Assembly (NCBI RefSeq): GCF_012273515.2
Contig: NZ_CP050975.2
Coordinates: 9,424,001 to 9,488,000 of the forward strand
Direction of reading: 5' to 3'
Source: Streptomyces sp. RPA4-2
GTDB lineage: Bacteria > Actinomycetota > Actinomycetes > Streptomycetales > Streptomycetaceae
Length of the DNA: 64,000 nt
In this document: positions 55,849-64,000 of the stretch, in pieces
Numbering within the stretch: position 1 is the first letter of the stretch
Layout: each line of letters starts with the position of its first letter
Position numbers and translations under genes: made by a program
The notes under the pieces: model-generated
Databases searched by the model: none
What the model was told of the DNA's origin: nothing
What the model saw: the letters and a program-made list of their open reading frames with translations, nothing else

Positions 55849-57666
55849 ATGCCTGGCATGGCTGAGGACGCCTCCGGTGCGGGGCACCAGGGCATCGGAC
55901 CGCGCGGCTCTCCCAGCCAGGTGCCCACCACCGCCCCGGCCTCCTGGGGCCGTAAACAGCTGGCGAGCCTGTACGACGTGTTCGTGCTGACCGTGACGAT
56001 GCTCGACGCCCCGGGGGCACAGGAGATCCTGCGCCTGGCCATGGACGCGGTGCCGCGCCTCACCGGCTGCCGGCCCGAGGGCTGCTACCTGCTCCGGGAC
56101 GGGCGCTTCGAACTCGACACCCCACCGAGCGCACCCTCCCTCGACGGCCGGGCCCCGAAGGAGCTGCCCGCGGCGATCCGACAGCTGAGCGCGCTGGACG
56201 GGCAGGACGGCGCCCTCGGGTTCCGGGAGGGCGGCTGGGGGTGGGCGGCGGGCCTGCGCAGTTCCCGCGGACTCCTCGGCTACCTCGTCGTCAGCGCCCC
56301 CGAGCCGCCGTCCGACGACGAGCGCTTCCTCCTGTACGCCCTCGCACGGCCGACCGCCGCCGCCCTCTCCAACGCCGACGCCCGCAGCCGTGACCGGGAG
56401 TACGCCCGGCAGCTGTTCCGGGCGATCGAGGAGCGGGACGCGGTCAACGAACGGCTGACCACGCTGGTCGCGGAGCTGGAGGCGCAGCACACCGTGCACG
56501 ACGTCCTTTTCCGCGCCCACGACGGCGACCCGGGAGAGGACGGTATCGCCGCCGCCGTGTACGAGCTGACCGGCCTCGCCACCTGCATCGAGGACCGCTT
56601 CGGCAACCCGCTCGCCCGGGCGGGACCCGGCGTGGACGGAGCCCATGAGAAGCCCGATCCGACGCTGCGCGAACAACTCCTGCACCGCGCGATGCGGACC
56701 CCGGACCCGGTCCGGCACGAGGGCCGTCTGATCGGAGTGGCCCGTCACCACGGTGAGATCCTCGGCACGATCGAACTCATCGACCCGGGGGGCGTGGCCG
56801 GTGACACCGAGGCGTTCGCGCTCGGCCACGCGTGCACCGCGCTGGCCCTGGAGCTCGCCCACCGCCGCAGCCTGGCGGAGACCGAACTGCGCATGAGCCG
56901 GGATCTCGTGGAGGACCTGCTCACCGGAGCCGACGAGGGCGGCGCGTACGCCCGCGCCGAGGCCGTCGGCCACGATCTGCACGGACCGCACCATGTCGTG
57001 GTCGCCCAGTGGCAGGCCACGGCCGCCGACGACCGGTTCCTGGACGCCGTCGACCGCGCCGCGCGGGGACTGGGGCTGCGGTCGCTGCTCGCCCGGCGCT
57101 CGGACATGGCGGTACTGATCGTCCAGGGAGGGCCGCGCGACCCCGGACTGTACGGCGCCGTCGCCGGCGAAGTGGGCTCGTGGGGCGGCGCGGTGGGCAT
57201 CGGAAGCCTGTGCGAGACGACGGGCGGCCTTCCCCACTCCTACGAACAGGCCGTCAGCGCGCTGCACGTACGCCGGCAGTCACAACCCCCGTACGGCACC
57301 GCGGTCTACGAGGAGCTCGGCCTCTACCGCATCCTGGCCAGGGGAAACGACGCACGGGACGTCACCTTCTTCGTCCGCGAGTGGCTCGGCCCGCTGCTCG
57401 ACTACGACGCCACCCACGGCACGGACCTGGTGCACACCCTCACCCGGTACTTCGACCACGGCGGCAACTACGACGAGACGGCGCGGGCCCTCGCCGTCCA
57501 CCGCAGCACGCTGCGGTACCGGTTGCAGCGCATCCGGGAGGTCGGCGGACGGCGACTTGACGACGTGGACAGCCGCTTCAACCTCCAAGTGGCCACGCGG
57601 ATCTGGAAGGTGAGCGGTCCGGCGGCCGAGGGGAACGCGCACTCCGACCCGCTACCCGGCGGGTGA
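55849..57666 (+). CDS. PucR/CdaR-type regulator with GAF-like domain
   Basis: A protein of 605 residues. The N-terminal 180 residues look like a GAF sensor ([20 protein letters not shown]). A short coiled coil ([20 protein letters not shown]) leads to a second sensor-like part, a GGDEF-like PucR middle domain, and the C-terminal PucR helix-turn-helix ([40 protein letters not shown]). It stands alone, divergent from dnaK. Target genes cannot be deduced. ATG 55849 or 55858; the leaderless promoter favours the first. Confidence 0.88.
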   Translation: MPGMAEDASGAGHQGIGPRGSPSQVPTTAPASWGRKQLASLYDVFVLTVTMLDAPGAQEILRLAMDAVPRLTGCRPEGCYLLRDGRFELDTPPSAPSLDGRAPKELPAAIRQLSALDGQDGALGFREGGWGWAAGLRSSRGLLGYLVVSAPEPPSDDERFLLYALARPTAAALSNADARSRDREYARQLFRAIEERDAVNERLTTLVAELEAQHTVHDVLFRAHDGDPGEDGIAAAVYELTGLATCIEDRFGNPLARAGPGVDGAHEKPDPTLREQLLHRAMRTPDPVRHEGRLIGVARHHGEILGTIELIDPGGVAGDTEAFALGHACTALALELAHRRSLAETELRMSRDLVEDLLTGADEGGAYARAEAVGHDLHGPHHVVVAQWQATAADDRFLDAVDRAARGLGLRSLLARRSDMAVLIVQGGPRDPGLYGAVAGEVGSWGGAVGIGSLCETTGGLPHSYEQAVSALHVRRQSQPPYGTAVYEELGLYRILARGNDARDVTFFVREWLGPLLDYDATHGTDLVHTLTRYFDHGGNYDETARALAVHRSTLRYRLQRIREVGGRRLDDVDSRFNLQVATRIWKVSGPAAEGNAHSDPLPGG

Positions 57667-57689
57667 GCCCGGTGACGGGCGGTACGAAC

Positions 57690-57713
57690 GGGGTGTGAAC
57701 GCGTCACAACCCC
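57690..57713. terminator. Imperfect hairpin between convergent genes
   Basis: GGGGTGTGA and TCACAACCCC around a 5-base loop with one bulge, between the PucR gene and the YrdC-type gene. Probable terminator. Confidence 0.5.
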
Positions 57714-57782
57714 CGCGCCCGGCAGGCGAATTCGCCCACGACGCGCATCACCGGCAGCTCTGCCCGTAGTCGGCCGGGCCCC

Positions 57783-58403
57783 CTACTCGAACCGTGACGG
57801 ATCGCCCGCCCCGCGGCGTACGATCTCGGGCTCTCCCTGCGAGAAGTCGATGACGGTGGTCGGCTCGACGCCACAGTCACCGGAGTCGAGGACCGCGTCC
57901 ACCACGTGGTCGAGCTCGTCCTTGATCTCCCAGCCCTGGGTGAGCGGCTTGTCCTGGTCGGGCAGGAGCAGGGTGCTCGACAGCAGTGGTTCGCCGAGCT
58001 CGGCGAGGAGCGCCTGGGCGACGGCGTGGTCGGGGATCCGGACGCCGACGGTCTTCTTCTTCGGGTGCAGCAGTCTGCGCGGTGCCTCCTTCGTCGCCGG
58101 CAGGATGAAGGTGTAGCTGCCCGGGGTCGAGGCCTTGACCGTGCGGAACACCGAGTTGTCGATGTGCACGAAATGGCCCAGCTGCGCGAAGTCCTGGCAC
58201 ATGAGGGTGAAGTGATGCCGGTCGTCGAGCCGGCGGATGGAGCGGATGCGATCGAGTCCTTCCCGATTGCCGAGCTGGCACCCCAGCGCGAAGCAGGAGT
58301 CGGTCGGGTAGATGACGAGACCGCCGCCGCGGATGATCTCGGCCACCTGGCCGATGATCCGCGGCTGGGGGTTCTCCGGATGCACGTCGAAGTACTTGGC
58401 CAT
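57783..58403 (-). CDS. YrdC/YciO-family protein (threonylcarbamoyl-AMP synthase-like)
   Basis: A protein of 206 residues. Sua5/YrdC/YciO pattern: AEIIRGGGLVIYPTDSCFAL; IRSIRRLDDRHHFTLMCQDF; PGSYTFILPATKEAPRRLLH; KKTVGVRIPDHAVAQALLAE; and EPLLSSTLLLPDQDKPLTQG. The family binds RNA and makes threonylcarbamoyl-AMP for tRNA t6A. The SSTLLLP version is closer to YciO, whose role is less certain, so it may not be the main TsaC enzyme. Confidence 0.88.
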   Translation of the reverse strand: MAKYFDVHPENPQPRIIGQVAEIIRGGGLVIYPTDSCFALGCQLGNREGLDRIRSIRRLDDRHHFTLMCQDFAQLGHFVHIDNSVFRTVKASTPGSYTFILPATKEAPRRLLHPKKKTVGVRIPDHAVAQALLAELGEPLLSSTLLLPDQDKPLTQGWEIKDELDHVVDAVLDSGDCGVEPTTVIDFSQGEPEIVRRGAGDPSRFE

Positions 58404-58540
58404 ACGCCGAGCTTAGATCGCCCGGCGGTGACGCTCAGGAACGTGCCGAGGGCTGCCGCCGTTCGATCGGTCCACGGGACGCGGCGCCGGGGTCTGTGCC
58501 GGCATCGTGGAACACCGCCGCCGCATGGGCCCGGCAGGTC

Positions 58541-59476
58541 TCACAGGGACAGCTCGACCACCAGCGGGCGGTGGTCCGAGATCGCCGTCCGCACCGTGCC
58601 CGCGGTGCCGACCGCCTCCGCGCCGATCCCGGCCGTGAGGACGTGGTCGAACTGCACGACCGGGCGGTGCGCGGGATAGGTCGGCGTGCGAGCGGTGTCC
58701 CGCCAGCGGCGCGGCGGCGTGGAACGAGTGGTCCGGGGCGCGTTCAGTACGGCCCTCGGTACGGCGCCGACCAGGTTGAAGTCGCCCAGCAGGACGTGCG
58801 GCAGGGGCAGGCCGGCGATCCAGTCGCGGACGGTGAGCAACTGGCGGACGTTCCATCCCGGCACGAACGTCAGGTGCACCGCCACGGCGGTGAACGGCCC
58901 CCGCGGTCCCTCCAGTACGGCGGCCAGCGCCGCGCGCGGCCGGTCCCGGACCGGGGTGAGGCCGGGCCGGCCGGGCACGAGCAGGGGCATGCCGAGCGGC
59001 GCCGGGGCCAGCCGCCTGATCCGCCAGTCCCGGACCGGGAGGCGGGTGAGCAGCGCGAGTCCGTGCGAGGGGACACCGGCGTCCGTCCCGGTGTCCCGGG
59101 GGCCGTACATGCGCGGCCCCGGCTCCGTCGGGTCGAGGTCCCACCCCCGGTCCCCGGTGGCACGGGCGTGCAACGCCGTCGCGTAGCGCCACTCGTCCAG
59201 GCCCGCCGCCCGCGCCGCGGCGCCGGCCTGGTCGACCCGGCCCGACCGCTCCTGGAACCGGTCCACCTCCTGCAGCGCGAGGACGTCGGCGTCCAGGGAC
59301 ATGACGGCACGGGAGAGCGGTTCCGCGGGTTCGTCCGCGGCCGCCGGGGGCACGGGACGGCCGTCCACCATGGGCCGGCCGTGCAGCACGTTGAACGTCG
59401 CGAACCGCAGCCGACCGTGGGGCGCGCCGTGATCGGCGCGCCCCACGGCGTGGGCGGAGTGTGAAGGGGAGTCCAT
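58541..59476 (-). CDS. Endonuclease/exonuclease/phosphatase family protein
   Basis: A protein of 311 residues. EEP motifs: RFATFNVLHGRP (metal Asn), VLALQEVDRFQERSG (catalytic Glu), HLTFVPGWNVRQLLTVRDW, HVLLGDFNLVGAVPR (Asp-Phe-Asn), and the terminal SDHRPLVVELSL (Ser-Asp-His). All key residues are present. No signal peptide, so a cytoplasmic phosphodiesterase or phosphatase; the substrate is unknown. Confidence 0.88.
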   Translation of the reverse strand: MDSPSHSAHAVGRADHGAPHGRLRFATFNVLHGRPMVDGRPVPPAAADEPAEPLSRAVMSLDADVLALQEVDRFQERSGRVDQAGAAARAAGLDEWRYATALHARATGDRGWDLDPTEPGPRMYGPRDTGTDAGVPSHGLALLTRLPVRDWRIRRLAPAPLGMPLLVPGRPGLTPVRDRPRAALAAVLEGPRGPFTAVAVHLTFVPGWNVRQLLTVRDWIAGLPLPHVLLGDFNLVGAVPRAVLNAPRTTRSTPPRRWRDTARTPTYPAHRPVVQFDHVLTAGIGAEAVGTAGTVRTAISDHRPLVVELSL

Positions 59477-59885
59477 GGAGAAAGTAGTACTTGGCGGGAC
59501 GGGCCGAACGGCGAAGGCGTCGACGGCGCGTCACCGACTAGGGACTTCACCGGGTCCGGCGATGGATGTGGCAGGCCGGTCAGCGCCCGGCGGCGGCCGA
59601 AAAGAGCCCTGGGCAGCGGGGAATGTCCAGCAAGCAATGGTCAATTTCAGCCGTTGATTTGTCATCGCCATGACAAAGCGTCGACCATGATGCCAGTCTG
59701 CTCATGAACGTTCACCGTTCCTTCACCTCCCCCCACCTCTCGCGCGCCGCCGATCTCGGTCACGCCCCCGTGCGTCGCCTCGTGCGGCGCCCTTTCCTGC
59801 TCAGCGCGTTGCCCGCCGGCCCCACCCCGCCGGCCCGCTCTCTCGGCCTCGACCACAGGCCGATCGTCGCCAGAAGGAGAAGCCC
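59477..59885. other. Intergenic region upstream of the M4 protease
   Basis: A 409-base divergent gap, locally AT-richer near 59630-59690. It holds the inverted repeat at 59659-59676. Short frames here (for instance from 59704) lack coding character. Confidence 0.6.
59659..59676. promoter_or_regulatory. TTGTCAT-CGCC-ATGACAA inverted repeat
   Basis: Perfect 7-bp arms around a 4-base centre, in the AT-richer part of the spacer before the protease gene. Likely an operator for a dimeric regulator of the protease. Confidence 0.55.
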
Positions 59886-62156
59886 TTGTCACGGCCACGC
59901 CATTCCTCGTACCGCCGCAGATACACGGCGGTGTTGGCGCTCGCCACCGCGAGTACTCTGCTCGCCGCCGGATTCCAGGCCGGCATCGCGTCCGCGGCGC
60001 CCCACGGCAGCGGTCACGCGAAGATCGCCGCCACTCCCCGGGCCGGTGCGGCTCCCGCGAAGCTGTCTCCCGGCCGGCACGCCTCGCTGCTGAGGAGCGC
60101 GACCGCCGCGGTCGGCGACACCGCGCGGATCCTCGACCTCGGCTCCAAGGAGAAGCTGATCGTCAAGGACGTCGCGAAGGACGCCGACGGCACCACGCAC
60201 ACCCGCTACGAGCGCACCTACGCCGGCCTCCCGGTCCTCGGCGGCGACCTCGTCGTGCACACCAAGGACGGCCGCAGCACCCTGTCCGAGGCCACCAAGG
60301 CCACCATCAAGGTGCCCACCCTCACCGCCAGGGTCGGGTCGGCCACGGCCGCCCAGAAGGCACTGAAGGTCGCCAAGAAGGCCGACGCCACACGTCCGAA
60401 GGTCGACGGCACGCCCCGGCTGGTCGTCTGGGCCGCCGGAGCCAAGCCGGCGCTGGCCTGGGAGTCCGTGGTCGAGGGCACCCAGGACGACGGCACCCCG
60501 AGCGAGCTCCACGTCATCACCGACGCCACCTCGGGCAAGGCGGTCTTCGACTACCAGGGCGTACGGACCGGTACCGGCACGGGCCAGTACAGCGGGACGG
60601 TGCCGGTCGGCTCCACGCTCTCCGGCTCCACGTACCAACTGGTCGACGGCGACCGCGCGGGACACCGTACCTACGACCTGAACCAGGGCACCTCCGGCAC
60701 CGGCACCCTGTACACGGATGACAACGATGTCTGGGGAGACGGCAACCAGAGCGACCGGCAGACGGCCGGGGTGGACGTCGCCTTCGGCGCCGCGGCCACC
60801 TGGGACTACTACAAGGACGTCTTCGGCCGCAACGGCATCCGCAACGACGGGGTGGCCGCCTACAGCCGGGCGCACTACGGCAACGGGTACGTCAACGCCT
60901 TCTGGTCCGACACCTGCTTCTGCATGACGTACGGGGACGGCGCGAGCAACGCCCACCCGCTGACCGCCCTCGACGTCGCCGCGCACGAGATGAGCCACGG
61001 CGTCACCGCCGCCACCGCCGCCCTCACCTACTCGGGCGAGTCCGGCGGCCTCAACGAAGCCACCTCGGACATCTTCGCCGCGGCGGTGGAGTTCCACGCC
61101 GACCTGGCCTCCGACGTCCCCGACTACCTCGTCGGCGAGAAGATCGACATCAACGGCAACGGGACCCCGCTGCGGTACATGGACAAGCCCTCCAAGGACG
61201 GGGCGTCCCGCGACTACTGGGACTCCTCGCTGGGCGGCGTCGACGTCCACTACTCCTCGGGACCGGCCAACCACTTCTTCTACCTGCTGTCCGAGGGCAG
61301 CGGCGCCAAGACCGTCAACGGGGTCTCGTACGACAGCCCGACCTTCGACGGCGTGCCCGTGACCGGCATCGGAATCGAGAACGCCCAGCGGATCTGGTAC
61401 CGGGCGCTCAGCACCTACATGACCTCCAGCACCAATTACGCCGGCGCCCGCGTCGCGACCCTGCAGGCCGCGGCCGACCTCTTCGGCGCCTACAGCGACA
61501 CCTACCTCGCCGTCGCGGCCGCCTGGGCCGGGATCCACGTCGGCGACCGGATAGCGCTCGGCGTCAACGTCTCCCCGATCGACGACCAGGTCAGCGGCGT
61601 CGGCCAGCAGGTCTCCCTGCAGACCAGCGCCTACACCACCAACTCCGGCGCCGGTCTGACGTACGAGGCCACCGGCCTCCCGGACGGTCTGACCATCAGC
61701 GACACCGGGCTGATCTCCGGCGTCCCGACGACGACCGGAACCAGCACCGTCACTCTCACGGTCACCGACAGCACGGGTGCGACCGTCTCGACCGGCTTCG
61801 ACTGGCGGATCGCGAACATCTACGTCAACGGGACACGCGTCGACATCCCCGACGTCGGACCCGCGGTCGAGTCGCCGATCACCGTCACCGGCCGGACCGG
61901 CAACGCCTCGGCCACCACCCAGGTCTATGTCAAGATCGTCCACACCTACCGCGGTGACCTGACCGTCGACCTCGTCGGCCCGAACGGCACCGTCTACTCG
62001 CTGCTGAACCACAGCGGCGGTTCCGCCGACAACGTCGACCAGACCTTCACGGTCGACGCGTCCGACCAGCCCGTCGACGGCACCTGGATCCTCCGCGTCC
62101 GGGACACCGCCGCGATCGACGTCGGCTACATCCAGCAGTGGCAGCTCACGCCCTGA
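59886..62156 (+). CDS. Secreted M4 (thermolysin-like) metalloprotease with P-domain
   Basis: A protein of 756 residues from TTG (LSRPRHSSYRRRYTAVLALA) with AAGGAG six bases ahead. The signal peptide ends near SAAPH. An FTP/PepSY-like propeptide follows (about 60-240). The catalytic domain has HEMSH at 367-371 and the third zinc ligand Glu391 in GGLNEATSDIFAAAVEFHA; the later active-site His is in YSSGPANHFFYLLSEGSG. An Ig-like putative domain (GLTYEATGLPDGLTISDTGL) and a C-terminal proprotein-convertase P-domain (HTYRGDLTVDLVGPNGTVYS) complete it. Secreted neutral protease for nutrient use or development; the P-domain may help stability or binding. Confidence 0.94.
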   Translation: MSRPRHSSYRRRYTAVLALATASTLLAAGFQAGIASAAPHGSGHAKIAATPRAGAAPAKLSPGRHASLLRSATAAVGDTARILDLGSKEKLIVKDVAKDADGTTHTRYERTYAGLPVLGGDLVVHTKDGRSTLSEATKATIKVPTLTARVGSATAAQKALKVAKKADATRPKVDGTPRLVVWAAGAKPALAWESVVEGTQDDGTPSELHVITDATSGKAVFDYQGVRTGTGTGQYSGTVPVGSTLSGSTYQLVDGDRAGHRTYDLNQGTSGTGTLYTDDNDVWGDGNQSDRQTAGVDVAFGAAATWDYYKDVFGRNGIRNDGVAAYSRAHYGNGYVNAFWSDTCFCMTYGDGASNAHPLTALDVAAHEMSHGVTAATAALTYSGESGGLNEATSDIFAAAVEFHADLASDVPDYLVGEKIDINGNGTPLRYMDKPSKDGASRDYWDSSLGGVDVHYSSGPANHFFYLLSEGSGAKTVNGVSYDSPTFDGVPVTGIGIENAQRIWYRALSTYMTSSTNYAGARVATLQAAADLFGAYSDTYLAVAAAWAGIHVGDRIALGVNVSPIDDQVSGVGQQVSLQTSAYTTNSGAGLTYEATGLPDGLTISDTGLISGVPTTTGTSTVTLTVTDSTGATVSTGFDWRIANIYVNGTRVDIPDVGPAVESPITVTGRTGNASATTQVYVKIVHTYRGDLTVDLVGPNGTVYSLLNHSGGSADNVDQTFTVDASDQPVDGTWILRVRDTAAIDVGYIQQWQLTP

Positions 62157-62196
62157 CGCCCGCCGCTCCGACCCGGTCCTGTCCCCGCTGACCCGA

Positions 62197-62237
62197 CTCG
62201 CCCGTCCGGACCGCCTCGCGCGGACCGGACGGGCGAG
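62197..62237. terminator. Two-way hairpin terminator
   Basis: A 13-bp stem (CTCGCCCGTCCGG with its complement) and a 15-base loop, in the gap between the protease (plus) and the phosphatase (minus). Confidence 0.7.
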
Positions 62238-62257
62238 CCCGTTGCCGCCGGGCCCGT

Positions 62258-63364
62258 CTACCCCGTGACGTGCTCCGTGCGGGGGGTGAGGACGAGCATC
62301 GTGACGTCGTCACGCACCGCGTCGCAGAAGTGCAGGAGGTCCTCCCAGAGACGGGTGGTGAGGTCGGACGGTGTCTCGTGCGCGAACAGGCTCAGGCGCT
62401 CGGCCAGGGGATAGAACGCCCCCGTCGCGTCCCTGCTCTCGGTCACACCGTCGGACCCCAGGAACAGTCGGTCGCCGGGTTCGAGCAGGACCGTGCGGAC
62501 ATGGGGCGGAGAGAGCTTGAAGAATCCCAGACCGAGCGGGGCCCCGGGTTCCAGGACCAGTTCGACAGCCTTTCCGCCGCGCAGCAAATACGGATGCGGG
62601 TGCCCGCACGAGGTCAGTCGTACGCTGTCCGCGATGGCGGAGAATTCCAGCAGCAGGGCGGTGGCGAACAACTCGGCGTGCTCGGTCTGCGCCGAGTCGA
62701 CGATCAGCCGGCGGTCGAGGCGGCCCGCCGCCGAGGTCAGGTCGCGCTGGTCGAGCACCGACTCGCGGAACGCCCCCAGGAGCGAGGCGACCGTTCCGAC
62801 GGCCGACAGACCGTGCCCCTGGACGTCACCCATCACGGCTCGCACGCCGTAGGGTCCGTCCCGTACGTCGAAGAAATCACCGCCGACCAGGGTCTCGCGT
62901 TGCGCCGCGCGATACAGGCCCACGCATCGCACGGGTCCGACGGACTCGGGAAGCGGCGGCAGCACGGCGAGCTGGGCCGCCTCCGCGACGGTTCGTACCG
63001 TGACCAGGTCGGCGTCGCGACGGCTGCGCACCAGGGACAGGACCACGCTGAGCGCCGCGATGAACACGATGGTCAGCAGGTCGGCGTTGCCCGGATGGTT
63101 GAGCTGGAGCGCCGGAACGACCAGCAGGGCGACGACGATGGCGCCGTAGACCGCCGTCACCAGCGGCCCGTAGGAGAGCACGGCCAGGGACGGGACGACG
63201 CCCAGCAGGAATCCGATGTCCACCGGTCGCTGGCTGGCCAGTTCCGTGCCGCAGACCACCACCAGCAGAACCGGCGGCAGCACCCGTACCCAACGCGGGG
63301 GCGGCGCTCCGCGCAGCCAGCCACGCTCCTTCTTCTCCCGTAGCCGTGGGACGGCCGCGCCCAT
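62258..63364 (-). CDS. Membrane PP2C/SpoIIE-type serine phosphatase
   Basis: A protein of 368 residues. Three to four membrane segments lie in the first about 120 residues (VLPPVLLVVVCGTELA; PLVTAVYGAIVVALLVVPAL; LLTIVFIAALSVVLSLV). The SpoIIE/PP2C domain follows: RETLVGGDFFDVRDGPYGVR, AVMGDVQGHGLSAVGTVASL, RLTSCGHPHPYLLRGG, GDRLFLGSDGVTESRD and CDAVRDDVTMLVLTPR, with the metal Asp residues in place. It should dephosphorylate an anti-sigma-factor antagonist. No partner gene is adjacent. GGAGGGAGGAG precedes the ATG. Confidence 0.93.
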   Translation of the reverse strand: MGAAVPRLREKKERGWLRGAPPPRWVRVLPPVLLVVVCGTELASQRPVDIGFLLGVVPSLAVLSYGPLVTAVYGAIVVALLVVPALQLNHPGNADLLTIVFIAALSVVLSLVRSRRDADLVTVRTVAEAAQLAVLPPLPESVGPVRCVGLYRAAQRETLVGGDFFDVRDGPYGVRAVMGDVQGHGLSAVGTVASLLGAFRESVLDQRDLTSAAGRLDRRLIVDSAQTEHAELFATALLLEFSAIADSVRLTSCGHPHPYLLRGGKAVELVLEPGAPLGLGFFKLSPPHVRTVLLEPGDRLFLGSDGVTESRDATGAFYPLAERLSLFAHETPSDLTTRLWEDLLHFCDAVRDDVTMLVLTPRTEHVTG

Positions 63365-63544
63365 AGCACTCCTCCCTCCTCCACCACGCTCCTACGTCCG
63401 GCGCCCGGGCGCATTACGGTGGGGCATTTCATGGGGCCGAACGGAGAAGGCCCGGAGCGGTGGTTGAAATTCGGAATTTCCCGCCGGGAATTCTCCCGCG
63501 GAACACGTGTCGGCGCCGGAGAAGAGGACACCCGGTCCTTCGAA

Positions 63545-63629
63545 CGCGCACCCGCACAGAACGCGCACCCGCACAGAACGCGCACCCGCACAGAACGCGG
63601 ACCCGCGGAGAACGGGGACCCGCACACTG
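63545..63629 (+). repeat. Five tandem 17-bp units upstream of the PRC-barrel gene
   Basis: CGCGCACCCGCACAGAA is repeated exactly three times (63545-63595), followed by two diverged copies (63596-63612 and 63613-63629). The last unit ends 20 bases before the start codon, so the array lies in the leader. The 17-bp period is not a multiple of three. Confidence 0.85.
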
Positions 63630-63649
63630 ACAAATGGAAGGACTTCTTC

Positions 63650-63997
63650 GTGAACGAGAACCTGTGGGCCTACGCTCCTACCGCCGGTCACACCCCGGAC
63701 GCCGATCTGACCGGGTACCGGGTGGACGCGAGCGACGGCCACATCGGCAAGGTCGACAAGCACTCCGATGAGGTCGGTTCTCAGTACATCGTCGTCGACA
63801 CCGGCATCTGGATCTTCGGCAAGGAAGTTCTGCTGCCGGCCGGGACGATCACCGCGATCAGCCACGAGGACAAGACCGTCCACGTCTCCCGGACCAAGGA
63901 CGAGATCAAGTCGGCGCCGGAGTTCGACAAGGAGAAGCACCTCGGCGACCCCCACTACCGCGACCAGCTGGGTGGACACTACGGGTCGGGTCACTGA
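63650..63997 (+). CDS. PRC-barrel domain protein
   Basis: A protein of 115 residues from GTG (VNENLWAYAPTAGHTPDADL). The PRC-barrel strand pattern is LTGYRVDASDGHIGKVDKHS, SQYIVVDTGIWIFGKEVLLP and AGTITAISHEDKTVHVSRT. Such small proteins bind partners in RNA processing or photosynthesis-like complexes; in Streptomyces their job is unclear. The open frame reaches back to 63419 through the tandem repeats, but the family starts here and GGAAGG lies ahead. Confidence 0.85.
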   Translation: MNENLWAYAPTAGHTPDADLTGYRVDASDGHIGKVDKHSDEVGSQYIVVDTGIWIFGKEVLLPAGTITAISHEDKTVHVSRTKDEIKSAPEFDKEKHLGDPHYRDQLGGHYGSGH

Positions 63998-64000
63998 CAC

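Noticed and set aside
59704..60093. Open frame overlapping the start of the M4 protease
   Set aside because: Pro/Arg-rich shadow; the signal peptide of the protease in the other frame is convincing.
63545..63629. CRISPR array
   Set aside because: The units are 17 bp, directly adjacent and without spacers; no cas genes are near.

Overview
The window looks like chromosomal DNA from a Streptomyces or a close actinomycete. GC content is very high, GTG and TTG starts are common, and genes are chained by ATGA, GTGA or TGATG overlaps. The gene families also fit: a large LuxR-type ATPase regulator, a PucR regulator, an M4 protease with a P-domain, and cysteine-free alternative ribosomal proteins. 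I see no rRNA, no insertion sequence and no CRISPR array.

Positions 1-27,000 hold an extracellular-type contractile injection system (eCIS, Afp/PVC-like). On the minus strand, in transcription order, lie the sheath (9825), tube protein 1, a small CxxC protein, a DUF6760-like protein, a very long Pro/Ala/Gly-rich protein carrying about 15 short VQR motifs (3370-7049), tube protein 2, a LysM protein, the spike (gpD/VgrG-like) and a gp25 baseplate protein cut by the window edge. On the plus strand lie a candidate cargo metalloprotease that reuses the VQR motif (10056-11357) and two twin membrane proteins. The twins share a perfect 674-bp block but end in different carbohydrate- or wall-binding modules (11476-14440). 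Next come the AAA+ ATPase and the DUF4255 cap protein, a LuxR-type response regulator, a divergent large LuxR-type ATPase regulator, and two translationally coupled giant proteins of unknown function (21358-26930). One of the giants has the same N-terminal LQRxAGNxA signature as the cargo. The likely picture is a cytoplasmically built injection machine with its regulators, a loading scaffold, one or more cargos and membrane-facing accessory proteins.

Positions 27,200-36,100 are mixed: two small secreted SH3-like paralogues; a DoxX/peroxiredoxin pair; a TetR repressor and drug-efflux MFS pair with two inverted-repeat operators; hypothetical proteins; an operon of cysteine-free L33, L31 and L36; a secreted protein; and a promoter-tRNA-like RNA-terminator unit at 35883-36057.

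Positions 36,300-48,300 are catabolic. A GntR regulator precedes galB-galC-galD-like genes and a catechol-2,3-dioxygenase-type extradiol dioxygenase, which suggests meta-cleavage of a gallate-like ring to pyruvate and oxaloacetate. Then come a MerR regulator fused to two DNA sliding-clamp-like domains, a Gfo/Idh oxidoreductase, a soluble transhydrogenase, and a D-glucarate branch (gudD, kdgD) with a divergent IclR regulator.

Positions 48,300-64,000 hold a chaperone operon (dnaK-grpE-dnaJ-cbpM-clpB-thioredoxin), a UBP zinc finger, a PucR regulator, a YrdC/YciO protein, an endo/exonuclease/phosphatase protein, a secreted M4 protease, a membrane PP2C phosphatase and a PRC-barrel protein.

At least four genes (the Pro-rich eCIS protein, the second twin, dnaJ and cbpM) are frame-disrupted as sequenced. 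The breaks are single-base steps in very GC-rich tracts. This looks more like residual indel errors than decay, but only raw reads can decide.
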